A stretch of 64,000 nucleotides of DNA from Streptomyces sp. NBC_00306 (lineage in GTDB: Bacteria; Actinomycetota; Actinomycetes; Streptomycetales; Streptomycetaceae): NCBI RefSeq assembly GCF_036169555.1, contig NZ_CP108032.1:5766001-5830000 (forward strand), read 5' to 3'. The translations under genes were made by a program, and so were the position numbers. Position 1 is the stretch's first letter. Every line of letters starts with the position of its first letter. Shown piece after piece: positions 34,018 to 42,248 of this stretch. The notes beneath the pieces were generated by a model that saw only the letters and a list, made by a program, of their open reading frames with translations, was not told where the DNA came from and made no database searches.

Positions 34018-34497
34018 CTAGGGGACTTCGAGTGTGGCCGGCACCGTCTTTTTGACGGCGCCGGCCAGCTCGGCGAGCGGGGTGACGTCGTGCGCGTACC
34101 GCTCGTCCATCGTGACCTCCACATAGGTCTTGCGGTACGTGGTGGTGAACCGCGGACCGTCGGCCCGCTGCTCCAGGAGCCAGTTGACCCCGTTCGCGTC
34201 GACGGCCTGCGACTGGGCGTCGCTCATCTTCTCCGGCCGGGGGACACCGCAGCGCAGTACGATCGCGGCGTCGCCCCAGCCGGCGGTCAGTTCGGAGTCC
34301 GGCTCGGTGCCGGTACGGCGCTGCCCGGCGACAGTCTTCGGCAGCTCCTTGTGCAGCGCACCGCACAGGGTCGCTTCCTCGGGCGGGGGGCTGGGAACCG
34401 CTACCGGCGCCGCCGCGTCCGTGGTGGAGCACCCCGCGGCGGCGAGGAACGCCGCCGCGGCGGCGAACAGTCGGAAGGACCGGTGGGCAGACGTCAC
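34018..34497 (-). CDS. DUF3515 lipoprotein
   Basis: Predicted lipoprotein of 159 residues. The hydrophobic signal ends in the lipobox LAAAGC at about residue 22, followed by a Ser/Thr/Pro linker. Two Cys (LCGAL and LRCGVP) could form a disulfide. GVNWLLEQRADGPRFTTTYRKTYVEVTMDERY matches actinobacterial DUF3515. Function unknown, surface-located. ddl converges on it with 26 bases between. GTG/ATG choice: ATG 34497. Confidence 0.82.
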   Translation of the reverse strand: MTSAHRSFRLFAAAAAFLAAAGCSTTDAAAPVAVPSPPPEEATLCGALHKELPKTVAGQRRTGTEPDSELTAGWGDAAIVLRCGVPRPEKMSDAQSQAVDANGVNWLLEQRADGPRFTTTYRKTYVEVTMDERYAHDVTPLAELAGAVKKTVPATLEVP

Positions 34498-34517
34498 CGG
34501 CCAAGCGTAGACGGGGG

Positions 34518-34751
34518 CTACAGGTGCACGACCGGGCAGGTCAGGGTTCGGGTGATGCCGTCCACTTGCTGGACCTTGGCGACCACCATGCGACCGAGAT
34601 CGTCGACCGTGTCGGCCTGCGCACGCACGATCACGTCATAGGGCCCTGTGACGTCCTCGGCCTGAATCACTCCGGGAATCTTCCCGATGGTCTCGGCGAC
34701 GGTCGACGCCTTGCCCACCTCGGTCTGAATGAGGATGTACGCCTGTACCAC
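34518..34751 (-). CDS. Stand-alone Lrp/AsnC ligand-binding domain protein
   Basis: 77 residues forming only the RAM (amino-acid sensing) domain: VQAYILIQTEVGKASTVAETIGKIPGVIQAEDVTGPYDVIVRAQADTVDDLGRMVV. No DNA-binding HTH. Such proteins assemble as octamers and may modulate full-length Lrp proteins or bind amino acids. ATG start with GGAGG close upstream (GGAGGTTCC). Next to the DUF3515 gene in the same direction, 20 bases apart. Confidence 0.88.
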   Translation of the reverse strand: MVQAYILIQTEVGKASTVAETIGKIPGVIQAEDVTGPYDVIVRAQADTVDDLGRMVVAKVQQVDGITRTLTCPVVHL

Positions 34752-34841
34752 GGAACCTCCAGAACGGCCCGGGGATCGTTTCCCCTACCTTCGGTGGGGA
34801 GATGCCGGGGGAGAGAAGGGACGCCACGGTATCGCGTCGTG

Positions 34842-35009
34842 ATGGGGCGCGGGGAGACCCGCGCGCCGGGTGGCACCCGCAGCGTGGCGCAGGAAAAGCA
34901 GAAGTTGACGTATCTCTTGACGGTACCCACCGCCAAGACCGCTCGCGACCGCAAGGAAGCGGCTCTGCCGGACGTTCCGGCAGCACGACGGAGAGGTGAG
35001 ACTCGGTGA
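34842..35009 (+). CDS. Possible small protein upstream of thiL
   Basis: A 55-codon frame (MGRGETRAPGG... QEKQKLTYLLTVPTAKTARDRKEAAL... GETR). Third positions are GC-biased over most of its length, and its TGA overlaps the thiL GTG as GTGA, suggesting coupling. There is no SD at the ATG, and a GTG at 34887 is an alternative start. Another frame over the same DNA (34802-34999) lacks such bias. Could be a non-coding leader. Confidence 0.3.
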   Translation: MGRGETRAPGGTRSVAQEKQKLTYLLTVPTAKTARDRKEAALPDVPAARRRGETR

Positions 35010-35968
35010 AGGGCACTGTGGGCGAGTTGGGGGAGTTCGGGCTCATCAGAGAGCTCACATCCCGGCTCACCTCCACCCCAGCGGTCCGCATCGGACCGGG
35101 AGACGACGCGGCGGTCGTGGCCGCGCCCGACCGCCGTGTCGTGGCGAGCACGGACATCCTGCTGGAGGGGCGGCACTTCCGCCGTGACTGGTCGACGGCG
35201 TACGACGTGGGCCGCAAGGCCGCCGCACAGAATCTGGCCGACATCGCGGCCATGGGTGCGGTCCCCACCGCGCTGCTGCTCGGCCTCGTCGTCCCCGCCG
35301 AACTCCCCGTCACCTGGGCCACCGAGCTGATGGACGGCATCCGCGACGAGTGCCAGGTCGCGGGAGCCTCGGTCGTCGGCGGCGATGTCGTCCGCGGAGA
35401 TGTGATCACCCTCGCCATCACGGCACTCGGCGATCTGCGCAACCACGAGCCGGTGACGCGGGGCGGCGCCCGGCCCGGCGATGTCGTCGCCTACACCGGC
35501 TGGTTGGGCTGGTCGGCCGCCGGGCACGCGGTCCTCTCGCGCGGGTTCCGCTCCCCGCGCGCCTTCGTCGAGGCGCACCGGCGCCCCGAGCCGCCGTACC
35601 ACGCGGGTCCCGCCGCGGCCGGTCTCGGCGCCACCGCCATGTGCGACGTCAGCGACGGCCTCGTCGCCGACCTCGGGCACATCGCGGAGGCCAGCAAGGT
35701 CCGGATCGACCTGCGTTCGGGCTCGATCGACATCCCGAGCCAGATGAACGACATCGGCCAGGCCGTCGGCGTCGATCCGTTGCAGTGGGTGCTCACCGGC
35801 GGCGAGGACCACGCCATCGTCGCGACCTTCCCGTCCGACGTGAAGCTGCCCGCCCGCTGGAAGGTGATCGGCGAGGTGCTCAACCCGTCGGCGCTGCCCC
35901 AGGTGACCGTGGACGGTCTGCCCTGGCACAGCAAGAGCGGCTGGGACCACTTCGGGGAGGACTCGTGA
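35006..35968 (+). CDS. thiL: Thiamine-monophosphate kinase
   Basis: PurM-like kinase of 320 residues. Early motifs: GELGEFGLIRELTS, the acidic IGPGDDAAVV, and STDILLEGRHF. Later motifs: NLADIAAMGAVPTALL, GGDVVRGD and CDVSDGLVADLGHIAEAS, then GGEDHAIVATF. It phosphorylates TMP to TPP, the last thiamine step. GTG start; SD GAGAGGTGAG. The TGA overlaps thiD by 4 bases (GTGA). thiL-thiD pairing is common in actinobacteria. Confidence 0.96.
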   Translation: MKGTVGELGEFGLIRELTSRLTSTPAVRIGPGDDAAVVAAPDRRVVASTDILLEGRHFRRDWSTAYDVGRKAAAQNLADIAAMGAVPTALLLGLVVPAELPVTWATELMDGIRDECQVAGASVVGGDVVRGDVITLAITALGDLRNHEPVTRGGARPGDVVAYTGWLGWSAAGHAVLSRGFRSPRAFVEAHRRPEPPYHAGPAAAGLGATAMCDVSDGLVADLGHIAEASKVRIDLRSGSIDIPSQMNDIGQAVGVDPLQWVLTGGEDHAIVATFPSDVKLPARWKVIGEVLNPSALPQVTVDGLPWHSKSGWDHFGEDS

Positions 35969-36750
35969 CGCCGGTGCGCGTCCTGACCGTCGCCGGCTCC
36001 GACTCGGGCGGCGGCGCGGGGATCCAGGCCGATCTGAAGACCATGATGGCGCTCGGCACCCACGGCATGAGCGTGATCACCGCGGTCACCGCGCAGAACT
36101 CGCTGGGTGTGCAGGGCGCGTGGGAGCTCCCCGTCGAGGCGATACGCGCCCAGTTCCGCAGCGTCGTCGACGACATCGGCGTCCAGGCCGTGAAGACCGG
36201 CATGCTGGCGTCCGCGCCGCTGGTGGAGACCGTGGCCGAACTGCTGGCCGGCACCGACGCGCCCGTCGTCGTCGACCCGGTGGGGGTCTCCAAGCACGGG
36301 GACTCCCTGCTCGCGGCCTCCGCGCTGGACTCGGTCCGCACCAAGCTGCTGCCGGTCGCGACCGTGGCCACGCCGAATCTGGACGAGGTGACCCAGCTCA
36401 CGGGCCTGGAGGTGACGGACGAGGCCGGGATGCGCCGGGCCGCGGACGCCGTTCTCCGCTTCGGCCCGCGCTGGGCGCTGATCAAGGGCGGGCATCTTTC
36501 CGGCGACGCCGTGGACCTGCTGACGGACGGGACCGAGGAGCACTGGCTGCGCGCGCCCCGGCTCGACAACCGGCACACGCACGGGACGGGCTGCACGCTC
36601 GCCTCCGCCGTGGCCGCGGGGCTGGCGAAGGGGCTCACCGTCCCGGAGGCGGCAGTGGCCGCGAAGGAGTACGTCACGGGCGCGATCGCGGCGGGGTTCG
36701 CCCTGGGCGGCGGCATCGGCCCGGTGGATCACGCCTGGCGTCAGCGGTAG
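35965..36750 (+). CDS. thiD: Hydroxymethylpyrimidine (phosphate) kinase
   Basis: Ribokinase-fold HMP/HMP-P kinase of 261 residues. Motifs: VAGSDSGGGAGIQADLKTM, VITAVTAQNS, KTGMLAS, VDPVGVSKHGDSLL, TPNLDEVTQLTG, and the ATP-site THGTGCTLASAVAAGLAKG. It supplies HMP-PP for thiamine. GTG start, 4-base overlap with thiL, SD GGGGAGG. Two strong hairpins follow. Confidence 0.95.
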   Translation: MTPVRVLTVAGSDSGGGAGIQADLKTMMALGTHGMSVITAVTAQNSLGVQGAWELPVEAIRAQFRSVVDDIGVQAVKTGMLASAPLVETVAELLAGTDAPVVVDPVGVSKHGDSLLAASALDSVRTKLLPVATVATPNLDEVTQLTGLEVTDEAGMRRAADAVLRFGPRWALIKGGHLSGDAVDLLTDGTEEHWLRAPRLDNRHTHGTGCTLASAVAAGLAKGLTVPEAAVAAKEYVTGAIAAGFALGGGIGPVDHAWRQR

Positions 36751-36760
36751 CGGGGCGGCC

Positions 36761-36791
36761 GTACGTACTACGGCACGGCCGTAGTACGTAC
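36761..36791 (+). terminator. Hairpin after thiD
   Basis: Perfect 14-bp inverted repeat (36761-36774 with 36778-36791) with a 3-base loop, 11 bases after the thiD stop. No T-run. Confidence 0.7.
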
Positions 36792-36863
36792 ACGGCCGTG
36801 CACGCTCCCTCGGCCGCAGCGGGGCGGCACGGTCGGGCGCGATGACAGCACGACGGCACGGCA

Positions 36864-36896
36864 AAAAGCCGGTCCACATGATGTGGACCGGCTTTT
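36864..36896. terminator. Bidirectional terminator between thiD and rpmB
   Basis: Near-perfect palindrome (36864-36879 with 36881-36896), A-run on the left and T-run on the right. It reads as a terminator on both strands and lies 42 bases past the rpmB stop. Confidence 0.9.
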
Positions 36897-36937
36897 CAAG
36901 GCAACCGCAGGGGCTGCGCTACGACGAAACGTCGCGG

Positions 36938-37123
36938 TTAGCGCGAGACCTTGCCGGCCTTGATGCACGAGGTGCAGACGTTGAGCCGCTTCGGCGTCCG
37001 ACCGACCACGGCACGCACACGCTGGATGTTCGGGTTCCAGCGACGAGACGTACGGCGGTGCGAGTGCGAAATGTTGTTGCCGAAGCCCGGCCCCTTGCCG
37101 CAGACGTCGCAGTTGGCAGCCAC
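36938..37123 (-). CDS. rpmB: 50S ribosomal protein L28
   Basis: 61 residues, the L28 signature: MAANCDVCGKGPGFGNNISHSHRRTSRRWNPNIQ then KRLNVCTSCIKAGKV. Two CxxC pairs make it the zinc-binding (C+) form. In Streptomyces, Zur usually controls C- paralogs, so this is the zinc-replete version. It is divergent from the DAK gene, the same neighbour pair as in other Gram-positives. ATG 37123. Confidence 0.97.
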   Translation of the reverse strand: MAANCDVCGKGPGFGNNISHSHRRTSRRWNPNIQRVRAVVGRTPKRLNVCTSCIKAGKVSR

Positions 37124-37360
37124 GGGTCACTCCAAAGACTTCAGATGCACTTACAGTGAATTCCGGCGGCCGGAAATCAGTGATCTGATTCGGTGGCTTT
37201 GCCGGGGGAATGGCCCGACTTTCATCGGGCAACCGGAGCAGCATACAACGACTGCGTCCGAGATACGAAACTACCATGGTTCGCCCCGCCCCCTCCCCGG
37301 CCCCCGCTCCCACCGGGGTCTACTCTGCGGTGCAACCCGCCGCTCAAGGAGGATCACCAG

Positions 37361-38959
37361 GTGCCGCAGACCCTCGACGCCGCCTCGGTACGCATCTGGT
37401 GCTCACGGGCGCTGGAGGCACTGGGCCGGGAGCGCGAGGAGATCGACGCGATCAACGTCTACCCGGTCGCGGACGGGGACACCGGCACCAATCTCTATCT
37501 GACCCTCGAATCGGCGGCCCAGGCGGTCGAGGCCGTCTTCGCCGCGCACGAGACGGGGTCCTCGGCCCCCGCGGCGGACGATGCGGTCCGTTCCATGGCG
37601 CACGGAGCGCTCATCGGGGCCCGCGGGAACTCCGGCACCATCCTGGCGCAGCTGCTGCGGGGCATGGCGGAGCGGCTCTGCGACGGGGACCACCTGGCAG
37701 GTGCTCTGCGAAGGGCTTCCGCGCTCGCCCGTGAGGCCGTCGCGCACCCCGTCGAAGGAACGATCCTGAGCGTGGCCGCCGCGGCCGCGGAAGCCGCGGA
37801 GAGCGCCCCCGACGATGCCGCGCGAGCGGCCTACGAGGGGGCACGGGCCGCGCTGGACGCGACGCCCGGACAACTCGACGTGCTCAGCCGCGCGGGAGTC
37901 GTCGACGCGGGCGGGCGGGGGCTTCTCGCGGTGCTGGGCGCGCTGGTCGAGGCGGTGTCGGGCGAGGCCCCGGTGCCCCCGCCGCTGGCGCACGTACGGC
38001 CGGGGCCCGAAGGCCTAGGGGGCCCGGCGCAGCCCTGCGCCGACGACGGCGGGCCCGCGTTCGAGGTGATCTACCTGCTGGAGGCGGAGGACGAGGCCGT
38101 GGCGCGGCTGCGGACCCGGCTGGACTCCCTCGGCGATTCCCTGGTCGTCGTCGGCGGCGACGGGCTGTGGAACGTCCACGTCCATGTCGACGACGCGGGC
38201 GCCGCCGTGGAGGCCGGTGTCGAGGCGGGGCGTCCGTACCGGATCCGCATCACGCACTTCGACCTGGCCGCGGCCCCCGTACGGGAGCAGGTGCAGCGGG
38301 CGGTGGTCGTGGTCGTCTCCGGCGAGGGTCTCGCCGGTCTGTGCGCCGAGGCGGGCGCGACGACGGTGCTCGCACGGCCGGGGGAGCCTCCCGTCAGCGG
38401 TGAACTCGTCGACGCCATCCGGCGCGCGCACGCCCGCGAGGTCGTCCTCATGCCGAACTCCGCCGACCTGCGGCACACGGCGGCCGCCGCGGCCGAACAG
38501 GCCAGGACGGAGGGCGTCCGCGTCGCTCTCGTCCCCACGCGCGCGGCCGTGCAGGGCATCGCCGCACTGGCGGTGCACGAGCCGGACCGGCGCTTCGACG
38601 AGGACGTGGTCGCGATGACGGCGGCCGCCGGGGCGACGCGCTACGCCGAAGTCACGGTGGCGGAGCGGCAGTCGTGGACGACGGCCGGCGTGTGCCAGGA
38701 GGGCGATGTGCTCGGTCTGATCGACGGAGACGTCGCGGTGATCGGCACGGACCTCATGACGACGGCGACGACCGTGCTGGACCGGATGCTGGCGGCCGGC
38801 GGCGAACTGGTGACGCTGGTGCTGGGGGAGGGCGTCGCCGACGGCGACGAGGTGGCCGCGAAGCTGGAACGTCACGTCAGGGACACGCACTTGGCCGTGG
38901 ACACCGTGCTCTACCGCGGCGGGCGCGGCTCGACACCGCTGCTGATCGGCGTGGAGTAG
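37361..38959 (+). CDS. DAK2/DhaL and DegV-like kinase (FakA/YloV family)
   Basis: The 532-residue product's DhaL domain covers about 1-190: NVYPVADGDTGTNLYLTL supplies the Asp residues that hold the two Mg ions, and ARGNSGTILAQLLRGMA is typical. The C-terminal half (about 210-532) matches the DAK1/DegV-like middle and end of FakA/YloV proteins (FEVIYLLEA; GGDGLWNVHVHVDDA; LMPNSADL; VALVPTRAAVQGIAAL; LGEGVADGDEVAAKL). In Firmicutes FakA phosphorylates fatty acids bound to FakB. GTG 37361 has the full AAGGAGG SD. It lies upstream of recG as in Bacillus, now separated by two other genes. Confidence 0.88.
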   Translation: MPQTLDAASVRIWCSRALEALGREREEIDAINVYPVADGDTGTNLYLTLESAAQAVEAVFAAHETGSSAPAADDAVRSMAHGALIGARGNSGTILAQLLRGMAERLCDGDHLAGALRRASALAREAVAHPVEGTILSVAAAAAEAAESAPDDAARAAYEGARAALDATPGQLDVLSRAGVVDAGGRGLLAVLGALVEAVSGEAPVPPPLAHVRPGPEGLGGPAQPCADDGGPAFEVIYLLEAEDEAVARLRTRLDSLGDSLVVVGGDGLWNVHVHVDDAGAAVEAGVEAGRPYRIRITHFDLAAAPVREQVQRAVVVVVSGEGLAGLCAEAGATTVLARPGEPPVSGELVDAIRRAHAREVVLMPNSADLRHTAAAAAEQARTEGVRVALVPTRAAVQGIAALAVHEPDRRFDEDVVAMTAAAGATRYAEVTVAERQSWTTAGVCQEGDVLGLIDGDVAVIGTDLMTTATTVLDRMLAAGGELVTLVLGEGVADGDEVAAKLERHVRDTHLAVDTVLYRGGRGSTPLLIGVE

Positions 38960-39338
38960 GGGGAGCGGGTGGCCGGGACCGGGGCCGGAGGGACCACCCC
39001 CGGCACCCGGGGTGAGGCCGGGGCGCCGTGAGGCCGGCTTCAGGTTCCCGAGGCCGGGCCGGTGCCAGGCCCGGTTTCAGGCTCCCGAGCCCGAGCCCGG
39101 ACCTGGCGCTGGCCCAGTTCGCCGAACGCCCCCGAGGGCGAGCGGGAGGCGGTACGCCTGCACGAGCGGGTGACCGAGGCATGCGGGCAGCCCGTGCTCG
39201 GCTGCCTCCTCCACGGCGAGGCCGGGGGCTACCCCTATCCGCCGTCCCTGATCCGCCGGCTGCGAGGCCCGGCCTCAGGCTCCGAGGCCCGGGCCCCCGG
39301 CTCACTCCCGGTCGGCTCCCTGCCGCAGGACCTCCCGC
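38960..39338. other. Gap with degenerate repeats and a possible gene remnant
   Basis: 379 bases between the DAK gene and the helical-repeat gene. It contains at least three imperfect copies of a CTTCAGGTTCCCGAGGCCG-like element, at about 39039, 39074 and 39263. Between them a short plus-strand stretch (about 39130-39280) has GC-rich third positions and reads as EGEREAVRLHERVTEACGQ and on to LIRRLRG. No start or full protein is evident. It looks like a decayed gene or insertion scar. Confidence 0.4.
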
Positions 39339-42248
39339 TCACCCCCTGCCCACGTACTCCAGCAGCGACCGCGCATCCGCGCCCACACCCTCGGCGTCGT
39401 GCCGTGCCAGCACTCCCCGGGCCCGGGCCTCCGCCGCGTCGGCCGCGCCCAGGTCCGCCTCCAGCCAGCCCGCCAGGAGTTCCGACCTGGCCCGCTGCTC
39501 GGCGTACTGCTCGCCCGCCGCCGTGAACGCGGCGATCGCCTTCTCCGCGGACGCCACCGCCTCCGTGTACGCGGCCCGTGCCGAGCCGTCGGTGTCGTCC
39601 TCGCCCGGTCCGCCCTCGACGGCGGACGCGATCAGCTCCGCGGTCTGCCGATGGGTGTCGGCCAGTTCGGCGCGGAGCCCGTCGCGTGCCTCCCGGTCGT
39701 CGGCACCCTCCAGGGCTGCCTCACACGCCTGCGCCGCCGATGTCATCAGCTCGCGTGCCACCGCCGGGCCGGCCTGGCCCTCACGGACGGCGATCCAGGC
39801 CCGCACCCGTAGCGTCCGCACATACGCGTGGACGTCGCCCAGCTCCCGCCACAGCTCTCCGGCACGCTGATAGGCGAGCTCCGCCTCGGAGTTGAGGTCG
39901 GCCCGGTACAGCGCCTGGCCGGCGAGGTTCGCGAGCATCGCGTGGTCGCGCTGCTCCGGCCACCCGCGCGCGATGTCCGCCGCCCTGAGCCAGTGCTCGG
40001 CGGCCGACCGCGGCTCGTTCAGCGCCGCCAGACAGTCGCCCAGCCACCACAGCGTCTGCACGATCATGCCGTCGCCGTGATCGTCGGCGGTCAGGTCCGG
40101 CAGCACGGCCTCCAGCACCGCGGCGCTCTCGTCGACGCGGCCCAGCTGGAGCAGGAAGCCGCCGAGCCGGTGCCGCGCGTACGCGCCGTTGCCCTTGCTC
40201 TCGCCCGCCTCGTCCGCCCAGTGCGCCGCCTCCAGCGCGTGCTCGGCGGCCTCGGCGAGCTTGTCGTTGTCCGCCAGCGACTCCACGAGCTGGAGGTGCA
40301 GCCGGCACAGCCCGCCCGCTTCGGCATAGGCGCGTGCGTGCTCCAGGGCCGCGCGGGAGGCGCGCTCGGCCGTCTCCGGGTCGCCGAGATGCCGGCTCAC
40401 CCCGGCGAGCTGGGTCTCGGCCTCGACCGCGTACCAGGGGCGTTCCGCGGCGATGTACGCCTCGGCTGCCCGGGTGTACAGCCGGGCGGCCTCCTGCGCG
40501 TCACCCCCGAAGGCCATGATGTTGCCGAGGTAGCCGAGCGCCTCGCCGACCGTGGTGCCGACGCCCGCGTCGTCCCGGTGCGGCTCGGCGAAGGCCAGCA
40601 GCTCCCGTACGGACTCCTCCAGCGCACCGACCGCGGCCGCCGTGTCCTCGGACAGGTGGATCCGGTCGTTGAGGATGCGGCAACGGCACAGCAGCACCCG
40701 GCTCACCTGGTGGGCGCTCGCGCTGCCTTCCGCATGGAGGCCGAGCATCCGGGCGCGGAGCCCGGCCAGTTCGGCCAGCGCCTCGTCGAAGCGCTCGTCG
40801 GAGTGCTCGTCCTGGCAGAGCGCGTAGGCGGCCCTCGCCCGTGCGGCCACCGCCCGGCCGAGGTCACCCGCGCTCTCGTAGTGGTCCGCGGCGGCGCGGA
40901 AGTGCGCGGCGCTCTCGGCGGGCGGCACCGTGCGGTCCAGGCCCCGGTGCTCCTCCAGCTCGGCACGGTCGCGCGCGCCGAGCTCGGCACCCTCGTGCCC
41001 GGCCGCGGCGGCGACGGCCGCCCAGGCCTCCAGCGAGTCGGGGCGCTGCGCCTCCGAGAGGCTGCGCGCCTCGGCCAGCAGCGAGTCGAGGGATGCCGCG
41101 GGCGCGGGGACCGGGGCCGGGCGCGGCACCGGGACGGGCCGGGAGGGGCGCAGCCCCAGCGGCAGCCGTTCCAGCAGCGGTTCCTGGTCCATCCGTTCCC
41201 GGATCGTGCGGCTCACCTCAAAGCTGCCGTTGCGCTCGTCGAACCGCGCCGCGAGAGCGAGGGCCTCCTTGCGGGCGTGCACGGCCAGTTCGCGCGCCGT
41301 CCAGTCGCGGCCGCCCGGTCCGGCGAGACTCTGCTCCCCGTGGCCGAGGGCGGTGAGCCGGTCGGTGAGCAGCGCCGTCACCGCGAGGTAGCCCATCAGG
41401 CTGCTCGGCTCCCCGGAGTCGGTGAAGTACGCCGGACGCTCGGCGAGGATCTCCAGACCGCGTGCCTCGTTGCCCGTCAGCGCCAGGAACTCGACGTGCT
41501 GGGCGACGGCGCTGCGCATGCTCTCCATCGAGCGCACCATCCGGTGGCCCCGCAGATGGTGTGCGCGGGCCTGGTCCGGCCGCCCGAGACGGAGCAGGGG
41601 CAGCAGCGAGGACGAGAGCACGGCGTGCGGCTCGTGAGCACAGCTGAACTCGCCCTCGTACACCGGCCGCCAGGTCTCCAGCGCCTCCGCGTCGTCGCCG
41701 CGGTGCGCCAGGTACGAGCCCTGGGCGCGCAGCTCGCAGGCCCGGCAGTCGCTCTTGTTGTCGCGGTCCGCCGCCTGCCAGGCCGCGTACGCGCGCTCCG
41801 CGCGCTCCGTGTCGCCCACATGGCGTGCGATCCGCAGCTCGCCCTGGCGCACGGCACGCTCGGAGTGCCCGGCGACCCGGTAGCGGTGCTCCATCTCGCC
41901 CTGCCACTTCTCGATGGAGGCGAGCGGGATGTGCGGCTGGTCGATCATGCCGCTGGAGACCCACTTGAACATCCAGAACAGACTGTGCGTCTGCTGTCCG
42001 TCGAAGTCCCCGGGCCGTTCGTCCCACATACGCAGCAGCCGCGAGAACGGGACGAACATCTTGTCCGCCTCGGAGCTGTAGTTGTAGACCTGCATCAGAT
42101 GGTTGAGGCCGTCGATCAGCAGCTCGGTGTCGCCCGACTGCTCGATGCCGGCGAATATCCGCTCCGCGCGGGCGTTGCGCGCCGGGCCCTCCGGCTCCTC
42201 GTAGTTGTCGGCCAGGGCCTGCCGCAGGGATGTGACGTCGGTACTCAT
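39339..42248 (-). CDS. Large helical-repeat (TPR-like) protein coupled to an HSP90 gene
   Basis: The product is 969 residues, almost all helix. The N-terminal third includes GDTELLIDGLNHLMQVYNYSSE and a Trp-rich HSLFWMFKWVSSGM. The C-terminal two thirds hold TPR-like pairs, for example AAHFRAAADHYESAGDLGRAVAAR, EAARLYTRAAEAYIAAERPWYAVEAETQLAG and SAAEHWLRAADIAR. No catalytic motif, membrane segment or HTH. A Pro-rich linker near 385-405 splits the halves. Its ATG overlaps the upstream HSP90 stop as ATGA, so both proteins should be made together. It is a likely partner or client-adaptor of the HSP90 protein. I recognise no named family. Confidence 0.85.
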   Translation of the reverse strand: MSTDVTSLRQALADNYEEPEGPARNARAERIFAGIEQSGDTELLIDGLNHLMQVYNYSSEADKMFVPFSRLLRMWDERPGDFDGQQTHSLFWMFKWVSSGMIDQPHIPLASIEKWQGEMEHRYRVAGHSERAVRQGELRIARHVGDTERAERAYAAWQAADRDNKSDCRACELRAQGSYLAHRGDDAEALETWRPVYEGEFSCAHEPHAVLSSSLLPLLRLGRPDQARAHHLRGHRMVRSMESMRSAVAQHVEFLALTGNEARGLEILAERPAYFTDSGEPSSLMGYLAVTALLTDRLTALGHGEQSLAGPGGRDWTARELAVHARKEALALAARFDERNGSFEVSRTIRERMDQEPLLERLPLGLRPSRPVPVPRPAPVPAPAASLDSLLAEARSLSEAQRPDSLEAWAAVAAAAGHEGAELGARDRAELEEHRGLDRTVPPAESAAHFRAAADHYESAGDLGRAVAARARAAYALCQDEHSDERFDEALAELAGLRARMLGLHAEGSASAHQVSRVLLCRCRILNDRIHLSEDTAAAVGALEESVRELLAFAEPHRDDAGVGTTVGEALGYLGNIMAFGGDAQEAARLYTRAAEAYIAAERPWYAVEAETQLAGVSRHLGDPETAERASRAALEHARAYAEAGGLCRLHLQLVESLADNDKLAEAAEHALEAAHWADEAGESKGNGAYARHRLGGFLLQLGRVDESAAVLEAVLPDLTADDHGDGMIVQTLWWLGDCLAALNEPRSAAEHWLRAADIARGWPEQRDHAMLANLAGQALYRADLNSEAELAYQRAGELWRELGDVHAYVRTLRVRAWIAVREGQAGPAVARELMTSAAQACEAALEGADDREARDGLRAELADTHRQTAELIASAVEGGPGEDDTDGSARAAYTEAVASAEKAIAAFTAAGEQYAEQRARSELLAGWLEADLGAADAAEARARGVLARHDAEGVGADARSLLEYVGRG

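Noticed and set aside
34802..34999. 65-codon frame upstream of thiL
   Set aside because: Third positions are not GC-biased; another frame over the same DNA is better.
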